Shown one piece after another: positions 7,431 to 16,172 of a stretch of DNA of 64,000 nt. A model generated the notes under the pieces. That model worked only from the letters and a program-made list of their open reading frames with translations, did not search any database and had not been told where the DNA came from. Positions within the stretch are counted from its first letter, which is position 1; every line of letters begins with the position of its first letter. Position numbers and translations under genes: made by a program. Source of the stretch: Succinivibrio faecicola (GTDB lineage: Bacteria; Pseudomonadota; Gammaproteobacteria; Enterobacterales; Succinivibrionaceae); NCBI RefSeq assembly GCF_019448115.1, contig NZ_JAGFNY010000001.1:179465-243464 (forward strand), read 5' to 3'.

Positions 7431-9089
7431 TTACGAGAAAGATAACAGCTTTTTAAGAAAACCAAGTCTTGCAGGTGGATTAATTTTGAAAAGAATAGAA
7501 ATCTCCTGGAAACAATATGTTTTCTCAACAGGTTCTAATGAACGCTGTCTTACAAGATTTACGCAGTTTTGAAGAAAATTGTACAGATCTGCTAAGTATG
7601 GATAAGCCTCTTTCTGAAGAATTTCAGATAAAAGCTTTCTTATATCCTTAAGTTCGTCTGAATCATTGTATTTAGGAACTGCAGCAATATCTGTAAATGA
7701 ATATCCAGTAATAAACTCAAGCCATACTTTAAGATCAGAGCCTACCCATATATCAGAAAAAACATTCTTAGCCTGCAGATAGAATGACTGAATATTATTA
7801 ACAGCATAATCAGATGATACTTCTCTATCCTTTCCACGACCTTTAACGTCAAAGCTAATAAACAGAAGCTGCCCTGAGTTCTGTCTTATATACCTTGCAT
7901 CGCGTGCTTCCTTGAAGAAATAGTATTTCTGAGCTGTTCTGTTCTTCTCATCAATCTTCTTCATTTTCTTAAAATCAAGATATTCATAGCTCTTTTCAGC
8001 TCTTGCTCTGAAAGACTGTCTGACAAGAGATGAGATTAGTTTCTTTTTCTGAGAAGGATTTAAGAATATATCGAGATTATCAATGATGAAATATGAAAAA
8101 TGCTCTTTGTTTGCTGAATTTAGACATGAAAAATCGCCATGAGCTAAAGCAATATTCTTAGCAACTTCAGTCTTATGCTGATAAAGCGCATAAAAACACA
8201 GTACCCACAGCTGAATATCAAAATTCATCACTCTGGTGAAGATAAATGATGCCAGATCGTTTACACCGGTCAGGTTAGAGGATGAGAATGCAACATTGCG
8301 CTTGAACTCCCAGTCGTTAGCGTACATTCCAAGCTCAAACCAGTTGATTCTGTCAGATAAGGTACCATCAAAAAGCTCGTTAATCATCTCATCGGTGGTA
8401 CTCTCAAAAGAATCACACTCAACATTAAACCACTGTTTTTTGGTATCAGGAAGAGGCCATATCAGACTCATCTGAAGATTGCCTAATGACAGATTCTTTT
8501 TTAGTTTAGGATTTTCAATGCAGTTGTTTAAAAACTCCCACAAAGCTGCCATTTTATAAAGTTTTTTGAGCAAAGGAGTGTAATTGGTATTCTTTGCATT
8601 ATCATCAAGAATACCAACGAAACGACACATCTGATCGAGTGTTGTGCACTCTAATGCCTTCTGTGAATTAGCTTGTTCAGAGCAGAATGTCTTTTCCCAC
8701 ATTCTTTTAATACTCTGAAATTCACCTGCTGAATTAACAATGGCATTAACGGGCTCTATTCCTTCATCAAAACAGACTATACATCTGTTTTTAAGGTAAT
8801 CACTTGATAACATATCATCAAGTGAAGGAAGTTTATCATCTTTTTCGATTCGCTCTTTTGTAATACCTATTGCAGAATAAACATCAGGCCATCTGATTTT
8901 ATTCAGAGTGACATCAGGCTTTAGGTATGTATGAACATAAACCTCAGGTCTGTTCTCTTTGCCTGGAGAGAAGCTTAATGCAGCATACTCAAGAGCGTAC
9001 TCAGCCTCACCTTCATTTGATGAATATACATCAACAAAATAAACAGTTGACTGAGAAGATGAAGACTGTAAAAGAGCCCTGGTTAACAT
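7431..9089 (-). CDS. Conserved-looking hypothetical protein between dolP and mepA
   Basis: 552 residues, no signal peptide or membrane segment, so cytoplasmic. I do not recognise a family. Residues about 14-110 (TVYFVDVYSSNEGEAEYALE, then a CIVCFDEGIEP segment) vaguely suggest a nuclease-like alpha/beta fold, but no exonuclease acidic motif is clear and I do not claim one. The rest is mainly helical, with a basic SFRARAEKSYEYLDFKKMKK stretch near residue 370. Start supported by AGGAGAG seven bases before the ATG. It lies 19 bases after dolP and 2 bases before mepA, so it is co-expressed with two envelope genes. Confidence 0.6.
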   Translation of the reverse strand: MLTRALLQSSSSQSTVYFVDVYSSNEGEAEYALEYAALSFSPGKENRPEVYVHTYLKPDVTLNKIRWPDVYSAIGITKERIEKDDKLPSLDDMLSSDYLKNRCIVCFDEGIEPVNAIVNSAGEFQSIKRMWEKTFCSEQANSQKALECTTLDQMCRFVGILDDNAKNTNYTPLLKKLYKMAALWEFLNNCIENPKLKKNLSLGNLQMSLIWPLPDTKKQWFNVECDSFESTTDEMINELFDGTLSDRINWFELGMYANDWEFKRNVAFSSSNLTGVNDLASFIFTRVMNFDIQLWVLCFYALYQHKTEVAKNIALAHGDFSCLNSANKEHFSYFIIDNLDIFLNPSQKKKLISSLVRQSFRARAEKSYEYLDFKKMKKIDEKNRTAQKYYFFKEARDARYIRQNSGQLLFISFDVKGRGKDREVSSDYAVNNIQSFYLQAKNVFSDIWVGSDLKVWLEFITGYSFTDIAAVPKYNDSDELKDIRKLLSEILQKEAYPYLADLYNFLQNCVNLVRQRSLEPVEKTYCFQEISILFKINPPARLGFLKKLLSFS

Positions 9090-9108
9090 TTACTCTCCTC
9101 TGCCTTGA

Positions 9109-9903
9109 TTAAAGGCTAGAAGCAGGTGAGCTTGGTGCTAACAGATCGTCATCTTCAAGTAAAACTGCACCACCGTTATCAATTCCGCTCTGAGCCTCTG
9201 AAGCTAAGGAGGAAGATGATGTTGATGAAACAGAAGATGAAGATGAAGAAGATGTAGTGTTACCAATTACAGGAACGTCGTCTGATGAATTAGGAGTACC
9301 TGATGCATCCATATAATCATAAATAGGACGAACAATCTTTACGCCTGAAACCTTACTTGCCTGAATATTTGCCTTTTTACCTTCTTCCTTGGTTACATAA
9401 CCTAGCAGATATACAACGCTATTCTCTGTATATACCTTGAAGCGGCCTGAGCTTATTTTCTTGGTAAATAACAATGCCCCCTTAACCTTAGATGTCAGGA
9501 ATGCATCATGAGCAATTGTCTGAGAAGAAATAGGCATTCTGTTTTCAACATAGTTGAAAACTCTTTTTACATTTTTAATCTGCTTGATATAGCCTATAGC
9601 CCAGTCTAAATATTCTTTATCAGTAGTCTGACCAACCAACAGAACATTTCCGTTTACAGAAACAACATCAACACGGAAAACTTTAGGATCTGATCTCATT
9701 CTATCGTTAGAAAGATAACTTGAAGCCTCATTCTCAATCTTCTGATCGTCAACCTGAACATCAACAGTTCTACTATCAGAACCTACAACAGCACCTACAC
9801 CGGCAGCTGCACCACCTACAAGCATTGTTACACAGCCATTGAGTGTTAGGGAAGATACAAATAAAGCTAAAATAATAGAAAGCTTCTTATATCCAAAAGA
9901 CAT
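9109..9903 (-). CDS. dolP: DolP (YraP)-type outer-membrane BON-domain lipoprotein
   Basis: 264 residues with a lipoprotein signal whose lipobox is LNGC near residue 24, a glycine/alanine-rich GGAAAGVGAVVG stretch, and two BON domains (about 45-115 and 125-195). In E. coli, DolP binds anionic phospholipid at the division site and supports outer-membrane integrity and amidase control. This copy has an added tail of about 65 residues rich in Ser (SSSSSSSVSSTSSSSL) that the E. coli protein lacks. Start chosen at the ATG with GGAG upstream. First gene of a dolP / unknown / mepA / Nudix cluster. Confidence 0.9.
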   Translation of the reverse strand: MSFGYKKLSIILALFVSSLTLNGCVTMLVGGAAAGVGAVVGSDSRTVDVQVDDQKIENEASSYLSNDRMRSDPKVFRVDVVSVNGNVLLVGQTTDKEYLDWAIGYIKQIKNVKRVFNYVENRMPISSQTIAHDAFLTSKVKGALLFTKKISSGRFKVYTENSVVYLLGYVTKEEGKKANIQASKVSGVKIVRPIYDYMDASGTPNSSDDVPVIGNTTSSSSSSSVSSTSSSSLASEAQSGIDNGGAVLLEDDDLLAPSSPASSL

Positions 9904-10066
9904 TTTAAAACTCCAAAATGATTTAATTGTTTTTCTTATATTTAATTCAATTTTTTGATGTACTATTAAAGTTAATTATATTATCAGAACAATTAGCGTA
10001 TACAAAGAAAAGCAATGAAAAAATGAGAAGTTTGAAAAGAAATAAATGAGGGCTATAAAAGAAAAA

Positions 10067-10091
10067 TCCCCTGAAATTTAATTTCAGGGGA
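10067..10091 (-). terminator. Strong hairpin with T-run upstream of dolP
   Basis: Eleven-base perfect stem TCCCCTGAAAT / ATTTCAGGGGA with a TTA loop; on the minus strand it is followed by TTTTTCTTTT. It lies about 165 bases before dolP and 300 bases beyond the next upstream gene's own terminator, so it either ends a short separate transcript or attenuates a dolP leader. Confidence 0.7.
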
Positions 10092-10116
10092 AACAATCAA
10101 ACAAACATAAGGAGTG

Positions 10117-10132
10117 TGTGAACTATATCACA
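10117..10132. promoter_or_regulatory. CRP-like binding site
   Basis: TGTGAACTATATCACA is an exact TGTGA-N6-TCACA palindrome, the core of gammaproteobacterial CRP sites. It sits 26 bases upstream (minus-strand sense) of the terminator hairpin at 10067-10091. This could place a CRP-controlled minus-strand promoter before that hairpin and dolP. No other coding gene is convincing in 9904-10455. Confidence 0.5.
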
Positions 10133-10373
10133 AAAATAGATTTGTGATCAACATCAATAAAAATTTTTTTAACCCAAACATCTATCTGTTTGAATTTTCG
10201 ATAAATTAATATTTAAATAATCTTATAAAAAATTCATTTTATTAGTAATTATTCTTAATAATAGTAGTATTTTTTAATAATTCAAATAAAAAACATGATC
10301 GAAACCGTTTTACTTAAGATAAAAATATATAATTTGGGAGAAAATTTTCTACGAATAAAAGCAAAAATAAAAA

Positions 10374-10410
10374 AGGATCTTTTAGTAAGTAACTTAACAA
10401 AAAAGATCCT
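10374..10410 (-). terminator. Terminator of the AAA-ATPase-like gene (copy 1)
   Basis: Ten-base perfect stem AGGATCTTTT / AAAAGATCCT with a 17-base loop. On the minus strand it is followed by TTTTTTATTTTT, 46 bases after the stop of the gene at 10456-12261. Confidence 0.7.
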
Positions 10411-10455
10411 ATCTTTTGAAGATGAGTTTTTATCTGATACTAATAAAAAAACTGT

Positions 10456-12261
10456 TTATTTTATCTTCTTCAATTCAATATAGCAGTCTTTTTTATAGAA
10501 ACTGATTCCGTAGCTGTATATTTTGTTTACAAATGGATGAGTGATATAACTTTTTGCATATTCTTTATCATCAATCTGTTTTATTGCATTTTTTGCGTCA
10601 ATTATTACAGATTCAATATTTTTTGATGCTTTAAGTTCAAGAATAACAACAGTATCTTCACTTTCATTTTTAAAGACGATATCAGCATAACCATCACCTG
10701 ATTCACTGTTTGACTGATAATCGCTTATGCTATCAGAACAGTTTGTGAATACGCCTGATAAGAATCCATGATAGAAGTTCTCTTTCTTTGCCTTTGTTGC
10801 AAAATCTCTTACAGATACATATCCTTTAAGTAGCTTTTTTAAATTGGTTTTTGCTGTTTCACAATCACCTTCAAACAGAGCATTAGCTATAAGCATAGCT
10901 TTATTCTCACCTTGTGTTGATGATTCTTTAAAATGCTGCAATATGTTAGTTTCAAAGCATTCTCTTATTTCAAGGTTTGGAATTCTAAGTGAATAGATTG
11001 CTTTTGGCTTTTGTGTATCTGCATTTACAACTCTATAACCATCAGATGTCAGATATCCTGTATGCAAAAGAAGGGAGAAGAAATCTATCTCTTCATGTTC
11101 TGATAAGGTGTCATAATTCATTGAATCATTGATATAGGTTTCAATACTCAAACCATCCATCAGTGACTGCATCTTGTCTGTTGCCTTATCAGTCAGATAT
11201 CCTACATATGATAATAATGCATTACTTGAGGTTGAGTTTATCCAGTAGTTTCCAGGTAATATTGTTTTTCCAGAGCTAATCTTATCTAATGACTCTGCTA
11301 TAAAGTTGACTACATCCCATGGACAGAACATCTCTTTTTCATTGAATCTGTATCCATCATAATTTTCTTTAACCAGCGTTGCATACTCTTCAAGCTCATA
11401 GTCTTTTAAAAACTGTATTGTTTCTTCTTTTGTAAAGCCTATGATTGAATCAAAACTGCTATTTTCTGAAAGCACAGTATTAACAGTGATGTTGTTCACA
11501 CCAGTAAAGATGCTGTTTTTTGCAACCTTAAGACATCCTGTAAGAACTATCTTTTCTATTGGATATTCTGTGTTCTTGTTATTAGGTGTGATTTTCATGA
11601 AATCAAAGAACTGGCTTATAAGAGTTACCATCTCATCGTGATAACCTTTCTCTGATGCCTTTGCTAAAGGTACATCATACTCATCGATTAAAAGTATGAC
11701 TTTCTTGCCATAATGCTTGTACAGAAAATTTGATAAAGTATTTAATGCACCTGTCAGAATAAACTTGTAATCAGGATTTAGCAGATTTACCTGATCTCGC
11801 AGTATTGATAAAACTTTTTTGTCCTCAATTGAGAGCTTTGAGCTTTCTTTCAATATACTGAAGTTACCACATAGCTCTGCAACAAGTTCAATAAGCTTTC
11901 CATAAGCCTCTTTAAATGTTTCTCCATAAACTTTTTTAAGAGAAATAAAAATAACAGGGAACTGCCCCATGTATTTATTTGTAAATTCTTTATCTTTTAG
12001 AATCTCAAGACCATCAAAGAGTTTTTCTTTGTATTCTCTGTTATCACTGCCATCTTTGCCAATAGTTAAATATGTGGCAAACATATCCATTAAAAGAGTT
12101 TTACCAAAGCGTCTTGGTCTTGTGAAAAGAAGTACTGATGAAGGATCGGTAAAGACTTTTTTTAGATATGGAGTTTTATCTACATAGTAATGACCTTTGT
12201 TTCTTAATGAAACAAAGTCCTCATTGCCAAGTGGCAATGGTTTGAATGTCTTTTCGGTCAT
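10456..12261 (-). CDS. AAA-ATPase-like / PD-(D/E)XK nuclease family protein (copy 1)
   Basis: 601 residues of the family with an N-terminal AAA-ATPase-like domain and a C-terminal PD-(D/E)XK-type domain (formerly DUF1703). The P-loop is RPRRFGKTLLMDMF near residue 50, Walker B is KVILLIDEYDVPL near 190, and the sensor-like segment is KIVLTGCLKVAKNSIFTGVN. The nuclease-like core GYADIVF...VVILELKAS is near 530-550. The family is often multi-copy in anaerobes and its role is unresolved; defence or mobile-element functions have been suggested, none shown here. It stands alone between dolP and the tRNA-Pro pair. Similar genes lie at 33074 and 44354. Confidence 0.85.
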   Translation of the reverse strand: MTEKTFKPLPLGNEDFVSLRNKGHYYVDKTPYLKKVFTDPSSVLLFTRPRRFGKTLLMDMFATYLTIGKDGSDNREYKEKLFDGLEILKDKEFTNKYMGQFPVIFISLKKVYGETFKEAYGKLIELVAELCGNFSILKESSKLSIEDKKVLSILRDQVNLLNPDYKFILTGALNTLSNFLYKHYGKKVILLIDEYDVPLAKASEKGYHDEMVTLISQFFDFMKITPNNKNTEYPIEKIVLTGCLKVAKNSIFTGVNNITVNTVLSENSSFDSIIGFTKEETIQFLKDYELEEYATLVKENYDGYRFNEKEMFCPWDVVNFIAESLDKISSGKTILPGNYWINSTSSNALLSYVGYLTDKATDKMQSLMDGLSIETYINDSMNYDTLSEHEEIDFFSLLLHTGYLTSDGYRVVNADTQKPKAIYSLRIPNLEIRECFETNILQHFKESSTQGENKAMLIANALFEGDCETAKTNLKKLLKGYVSVRDFATKAKKENFYHGFLSGVFTNCSDSISDYQSNSESGDGYADIVFKNESEDTVVILELKASKNIESVIIDAKNAIKQIDDKEYAKSYITHPFVNKIYSYGISFYKKDCYIELKKIK

Positions 12262-12451
12262 TTTTATATCCAGAATATATAGTAACTGTATGTATTTTAG
12301 CTGAATTTACTGTTAATTCAACTTGATATATTTGCAATCACCATTTTTTAATCATTATATGAATCTATAGACATTCAATGCAGAATGTTAACTTATTACG
12401 ATATACAAAGGATTTGAAGAAATTAAGATAGTAATATAGAAGACAAAAAAA

Positions 12452-12473
12452 ATACAAAACTTACGTTTTGTAT
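12452..12473 (-). terminator. Terminator of the tRNA-Pro pair
   Basis: Nine-base perfect stem ATACAAAAC / GTTTTGTAT with a four-base loop. On the minus strand it is followed by TTTTTTTG. It lies just past the 3' end of the downstream tRNA gene. Confidence 0.8.
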
Positions 12474-12490
12474 CTCTTTCAAACTTTAGA

Positions 12491-12567
<77 letters not shown>

Positions 12568-12590
12568 AACAAATCTAAACAAATTTTAAA

Positions 12591-12667
<77 letters not shown>

Positions 12668-12837
12668 AACGATGAGCATTATAGGTATCTTGCCCTTTAC
12701 TGTCAACATTTTTTTTAGAATTTTATAAAAAAATTTCTTTATCAATCATAGACAAACAAAGAATTAGCATAAATAAGCCATCCTTTATTTCTGAATGATT
12801 TTTTTTCTAATCGACCTTAATTTTAAACAAAAAAGAA

Positions 12838-12860
12838 CCGGAGCTTTTTAGTAGCTCCGG
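12838..12860 (-). terminator. Terminator of the met/aminotransferase operon
   Basis: Perfect stem CCGGAGCT / AGCTCCGG with a seven-base loop. On the minus strand it is followed by TTCTTTTTTG, 34 bases after the aminotransferase stop. Confidence 0.82.
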
Positions 12861-12893
12861 CCTTAAACTTTAAATAAATTACTCTTTTAAATT

Positions 12894-14060
12894 TTATTTT
12901 TTCTTTATGAGCTCTCTAATCTTTGACAGATTGAATAGAGCTTCTTTTAAGGTCTCATCTGATTTTGCAAAATGCAGTCTCATATATGAGTTTACCTTCT
13001 CTTTGAAGAATGATGATCCTGGTACTGCACCAACCTTTACATTCCTTGCAAGGTCAAGACAGAACTCATAGTCATCATCATAACCAAATTCACTTATATC
13101 AACCATTACAAAGTATGTACCCTGAGGCTCATAGAACTTAAGGCCAATTTCCTTAAGACCATTACAGAAAAGCTCTTTTCTGTGAGTGAACAGATCACGT
13201 ACACCTTCATAATAAGAATCTGGCAGGGTAAGACCTGCAATTACAGCCTCCTGAAGAGGAGCTGCTGCACCAACAGTTAAGAAATCATGAACCTTTCTTA
13301 CTCTATCCATAACATAAGAAGGAGCTGCCACATAACCTAAACGCCAGCCAGTGATTGAATATGTCTTAGAAAGAGAGTTACACATGATGGTACGCTCTTT
13401 CATGCCAGGAAGAGTTGCAAAATATGTATGCTTATGAGGGGTAAAGATAATATGCTCATATACTTCATCCGTAATTACAAATGCATCGTATTTTTCAACA
13501 ATTTTTGCAATTTCTAAAAGCTCATCTCTTGTGAAGACCTTACCTGAAGGATTTGAAGGATTGCAAAGGATTAATGCTTTAGCGCCATCCTTAAATGCAT
13601 TCTCAAGCTCAACTGGATCAAATGAGAAATCAGGTACATGTAAAGGAACATAAATAGGAGTAGCTCCACATAAAACAGCATCTGCACCATAGTTTTCATA
13701 AAATGGTGAGAAAATTGCTATCTTCTGACCAGGATTTATAGTTGCCATTACAGCACACATCATAGCCTCTGTACCACCACAGGTAATACAAAGTTCACTT
13801 GCAGGATCAAAGTGAATTCCAGAAAAATGCTCGATTTTTGCAGATAAAGCTTCAAGAGTCTTTGGATTTCCAAATGTGATTGCGTACTGATGAGGACCAG
13901 TATGGGCTACATGAGAAAGACTGTTCATAAGCTCTACAGGAGGATCATTATCAGGAAAGCCCTGAGACAGATTTAATGCACCATACTGATTACACACTCT
14001 AGTCATTCTTCTGATGACAGAATCAGTAAAATATTTGGTTCTCTCACTTAATTGAATCAT
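12894..14060 (-). CDS. Class I/II PLP-dependent aminotransferase
   Basis: 388 residues, fold-type I aminotransferase. Visible motifs are NLSQGFPDNDPP near residue 32, CNPSNPSGKVFT near 170, TDEVYEHI near 200 and the PLP-lysine motif SLSKTYSITGWRLGY near 235. Substrate cannot be read from sequence; relatives act on aspartate, aromatic amino acids or methionine/KMTB (4-methylthio-2-oxobutanoate). It is the last gene after metQ-metN-metI and a 2-hydroxyacid-oxidase-like gene, which favours transamination of KMTB to methionine. That is inference from context. Confidence 0.88.
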   Translation of the reverse strand: MIQLSERTKYFTDSVIRRMTRVCNQYGALNLSQGFPDNDPPVELMNSLSHVAHTGPHQYAITFGNPKTLEALSAKIEHFSGIHFDPASELCITCGGTEAMMCAVMATINPGQKIAIFSPFYENYGADAVLCGATPIYVPLHVPDFSFDPVELENAFKDGAKALILCNPSNPSGKVFTRDELLEIAKIVEKYDAFVITDEVYEHIIFTPHKHTYFATLPGMKERTIMCNSLSKTYSITGWRLGYVAAPSYVMDRVRKVHDFLTVGAAAPLQEAVIAGLTLPDSYYEGVRDLFTHRKELFCNGLKEIGLKFYEPQGTYFVMVDISEFGYDDDYEFCLDLARNVKVGAVPGSSFFKEKVNSYMRLHFAKSDETLKEALFNLSKIRELIKKK

Positions 14061-14074
14061 ATTTTTTCCACTTA

Positions 14075-15445
14075 TTAATTTGCATAACCATTATGCGGAT
14101 TTAGAAGATTGTATTCATCAAATGACTTTTTAATACCAGTCATCAATGCTCTGTATTCTTCATTTGTATTTTGTAAAAAGAACTCTCTTTTATCCTTTCC
14201 TATACCATGTTCACCTGAGGCAACACCGCCTAACTGATAGGCTTTTTTATAAAGCTTTTCCATGGTGTTTTTAAGAATATCAGGCCACAGTTTATCATCA
14301 ATTGAATCTTTGAGAACACAAAGATGAACATTGCCATCGCCTGCATGACCAAAGGCCACAATTCTAGGATATCCGTTTTCAGTCAGGTAATTTACATATT
14401 CAACAAAATCTGTAATTGCCTTTAAAGGAACAACAATATCAATAGGCTCCCAGGGACCTGAGGCATTTACAGCTCTTGCAATAGCACCTCTGATTTCCCA
14501 TACATCTTTTGCAATAGCTTCATTCTCAAGGCTGATAACCTCGATTGCACCATTTGATAAAACAACGCTCTTAAGTCTTTGATAGCGATCTAAAACAGAT
14601 GATTTATCACCATCTAAAGTTACGATTAGATAAGATTTTGCACTCTGACATGGGAACTGTTTATTCAGATACTGCTCACCGTATGCTATTACCTTTTTCT
14701 CAACAAATTCTATAGCTGTAGGATCTAAATGAGCTTTAAAAATAACATTTACGTTCTTGATACCTGTCTTTAATGAATCAAAAGCAATAACAGTATTGAG
14801 TGTATATTCTGGCATTGGCAGAAGCTTTAGAACAATCTTTGTAATTACACCTAAAGTACCTTCAGAGCCAACAATCAGCTGTTGAAGATTTAAGCCTGCT
14901 GAAAACTTATATGTTGAAGCACCTAAATGCACCTTTGTTCCATCGATTTTATACAAATCAAGTGCAAGTACATAATTTCTTGTTACACCGTATTTGACTG
15001 CTCTCATACCACCGGCATTTGTTGAAACATTGCCACCAATAGAAGCACCTTTTTCAGCTGGATCAGGAGCATAAAGATAACCGCGCTTTTCAACAAATTC
15101 GATTAAATCTCTTAAGATAACACCTGGCTCTACAGTTACTGTTAGATTCTCTTCATCCAGCTCTAAAATGCGGTTCATAGAGCTTACATCAAGAACAATG
15201 CCACCTTCAGGAATAGTACAGCCAGACAGATTTGTTCCTGCACCTCGTACAACTACGGGAATTTTATTGGTATAGGCTATTTCAAGGACAGTCTTTACAT
15301 CTTCTTCATCTGATACAAGAACGTAGGCATCAGCAAAGCCTACATGAGAGCCTACAAAATCAGTCAGATACTTTTTATCGATATCTGAGCCGTAAACAAC
15401 TCTACCTTTAATTCTTCCTTCAAATAACTGCTTTAAATCTGCCAT
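14075..15445 (-). CDS. GlcD-type FAD-binding 2-hydroxyacid oxidoreductase
   Basis: 456 residues from ATG 15445, which has GAGG upstream; a TTG further upstream at 15463 is less likely. The PCMH-type FAD domain shows RGAGTNLSGCTIPEGG and GGNVSTNAGGMRAVKYG; the C-terminal cap shows FGHAGDGNVHL and the closing SGEHGIGKDKREF. This is the glycolate/D-lactate dehydrogenase (GlcD, Dld-II) family, which oxidises 2-hydroxyacids to 2-oxoacids. Standing between metI and an aminotransferase, it may oxidise a hydroxy analogue of methionine (inference). The aminotransferase ATG follows its stop by 14 bases. Confidence 0.87.
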   Translation of the reverse strand: MADLKQLFEGRIKGRVVYGSDIDKKYLTDFVGSHVGFADAYVLVSDEEDVKTVLEIAYTNKIPVVVRGAGTNLSGCTIPEGGIVLDVSSMNRILELDEENLTVTVEPGVILRDLIEFVEKRGYLYAPDPAEKGASIGGNVSTNAGGMRAVKYGVTRNYVLALDLYKIDGTKVHLGASTYKFSAGLNLQQLIVGSEGTLGVITKIVLKLLPMPEYTLNTVIAFDSLKTGIKNVNVIFKAHLDPTAIEFVEKKVIAYGEQYLNKQFPCQSAKSYLIVTLDGDKSSVLDRYQRLKSVVLSNGAIEVISLENEAIAKDVWEIRGAIARAVNASGPWEPIDIVVPLKAITDFVEYVNYLTENGYPRIVAFGHAGDGNVHLCVLKDSIDDKLWPDILKNTMEKLYKKAYQLGGVASGEHGIGKDKREFFLQNTNEEYRALMTGIKKSFDEYNLLNPHNGYAN

Positions 15446-15463
15446 AATTGCCTCAAATGACAA

Positions 15464-15483
15464 AAGGAGAGTTACCTCTCCTT
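15464..15483 (-). terminator. Short intra-operon hairpin between metI and the GlcD-like gene
   Basis: Perfect eight-base stem AAGGAGAG / CTCTCCTT with a four-base loop, followed on the minus strand by TTTG only. The T-run is too short for a full terminator, so partial termination or mRNA stabilisation between the transporter and enzyme parts of the operon is more likely. Confidence 0.45.
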
Positions 15484-15497
15484 GTATTTATCAAATC

Positions 15498-16172
15498 TTA
15501 ATGAGATAGTTTCTTCGCTACAAGATCGCCTATGTACTGCGCTGTCTGAACAATCAATACCAGAACAATAATTGTGAAGATCATAATACCGGTTTCATAC
15601 CTGTAGTAACCATACTGAACTGCAAGGTTACCAATACCACCGCCGCCTACCATGCCGGCCATTGCAGAGAAACCGATAAGGCTGATGAATGTAACTGTAA
15701 TACCTCTTACAATACCAGGAGCAGCCTCCACTAAAAGAACCTTTCTTATGATAAGAGAGTTTCTTGCACCTGTTGATAGGGCTGCTTCAATAACCCCCGG
15801 ATCAACTTCCTTTAAGGAGATTTCGATTAATCTTGCTAAAAATACGGTTGCTGTAATTGACAGTGGAACTGATGCTGCAACAGGACCGATTTTTGTACCT
15901 ACTATATAGAATGTTAATGGTAGTGTAAACACAACAAGGATAATAAAAGGAATTGATCTGATAAAGTTGATGACTCCTGCAACAGCCTTGTTTAAAACAG
16001 GTTTCTGGAAGAACGCCTTGTTTGATGTCAGATATAAAAGGAACCCCAAAACAGAACCGAAAATAAGTGACAGAACAAAGGAAATACCTAACATAATAGC
16101 TGTTTCATAAATAGCTTTCCAAAGCTCATTTTTTAAAATAGTCAGAGTAGAATCTAAGATCTCATTAAACAT
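15498..16172 (-). CDS. metI: Methionine ABC transporter permease MetI
   Basis: Inner-membrane permease of the D/L-methionine uptake system, about five to six hydrophobic segments. The cytoplasmic EAA-loop that contacts the ATPase reads EAALSTGARNSLIIRKVLLV. I use ATG 16172, which has AAGGAG eight bases upstream and overlaps the end of metN by 8 bases; a further in-frame ATG at 16202 would overlap more. 224 residues, near the E. coli MetI length of 217. Confidence 0.94.
   Translation of the reverse strand: MFNEILDSTLTILKNELWKAIYETAIMLGISFVLSLIFGSVLGFLLYLTSNKAFFQKPVLNKAVAGVINFIRSIPFIILVVFTLPLTFYIVGTKIGPVAASVPLSITATVFLARLIEISLKEVDPGVIEAALSTGARNSLIIRKVLLVEAAPGIVRGITVTFISLIGFSAMAGMVGGGGIGNLAVQYGYYRYETGIMIFTIIVLVLIVQTAQYIGDLVAKKLSH

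Noticed and set aside
7431..9089. Exonuclease I (SbcB) assignment for the 552-residue protein
   Set aside because: Only a short FRARAEKSYEYLDF-like resemblance near the C-terminal part; the DnaQ-type acidic motifs are not present.
10295..10483. 62-residue plus-strand reading frame
   Set aside because: Runs through the terminator hairpin of the opposite gene and into its coding end; no ribosome site and low-complexity AT-driven residues.
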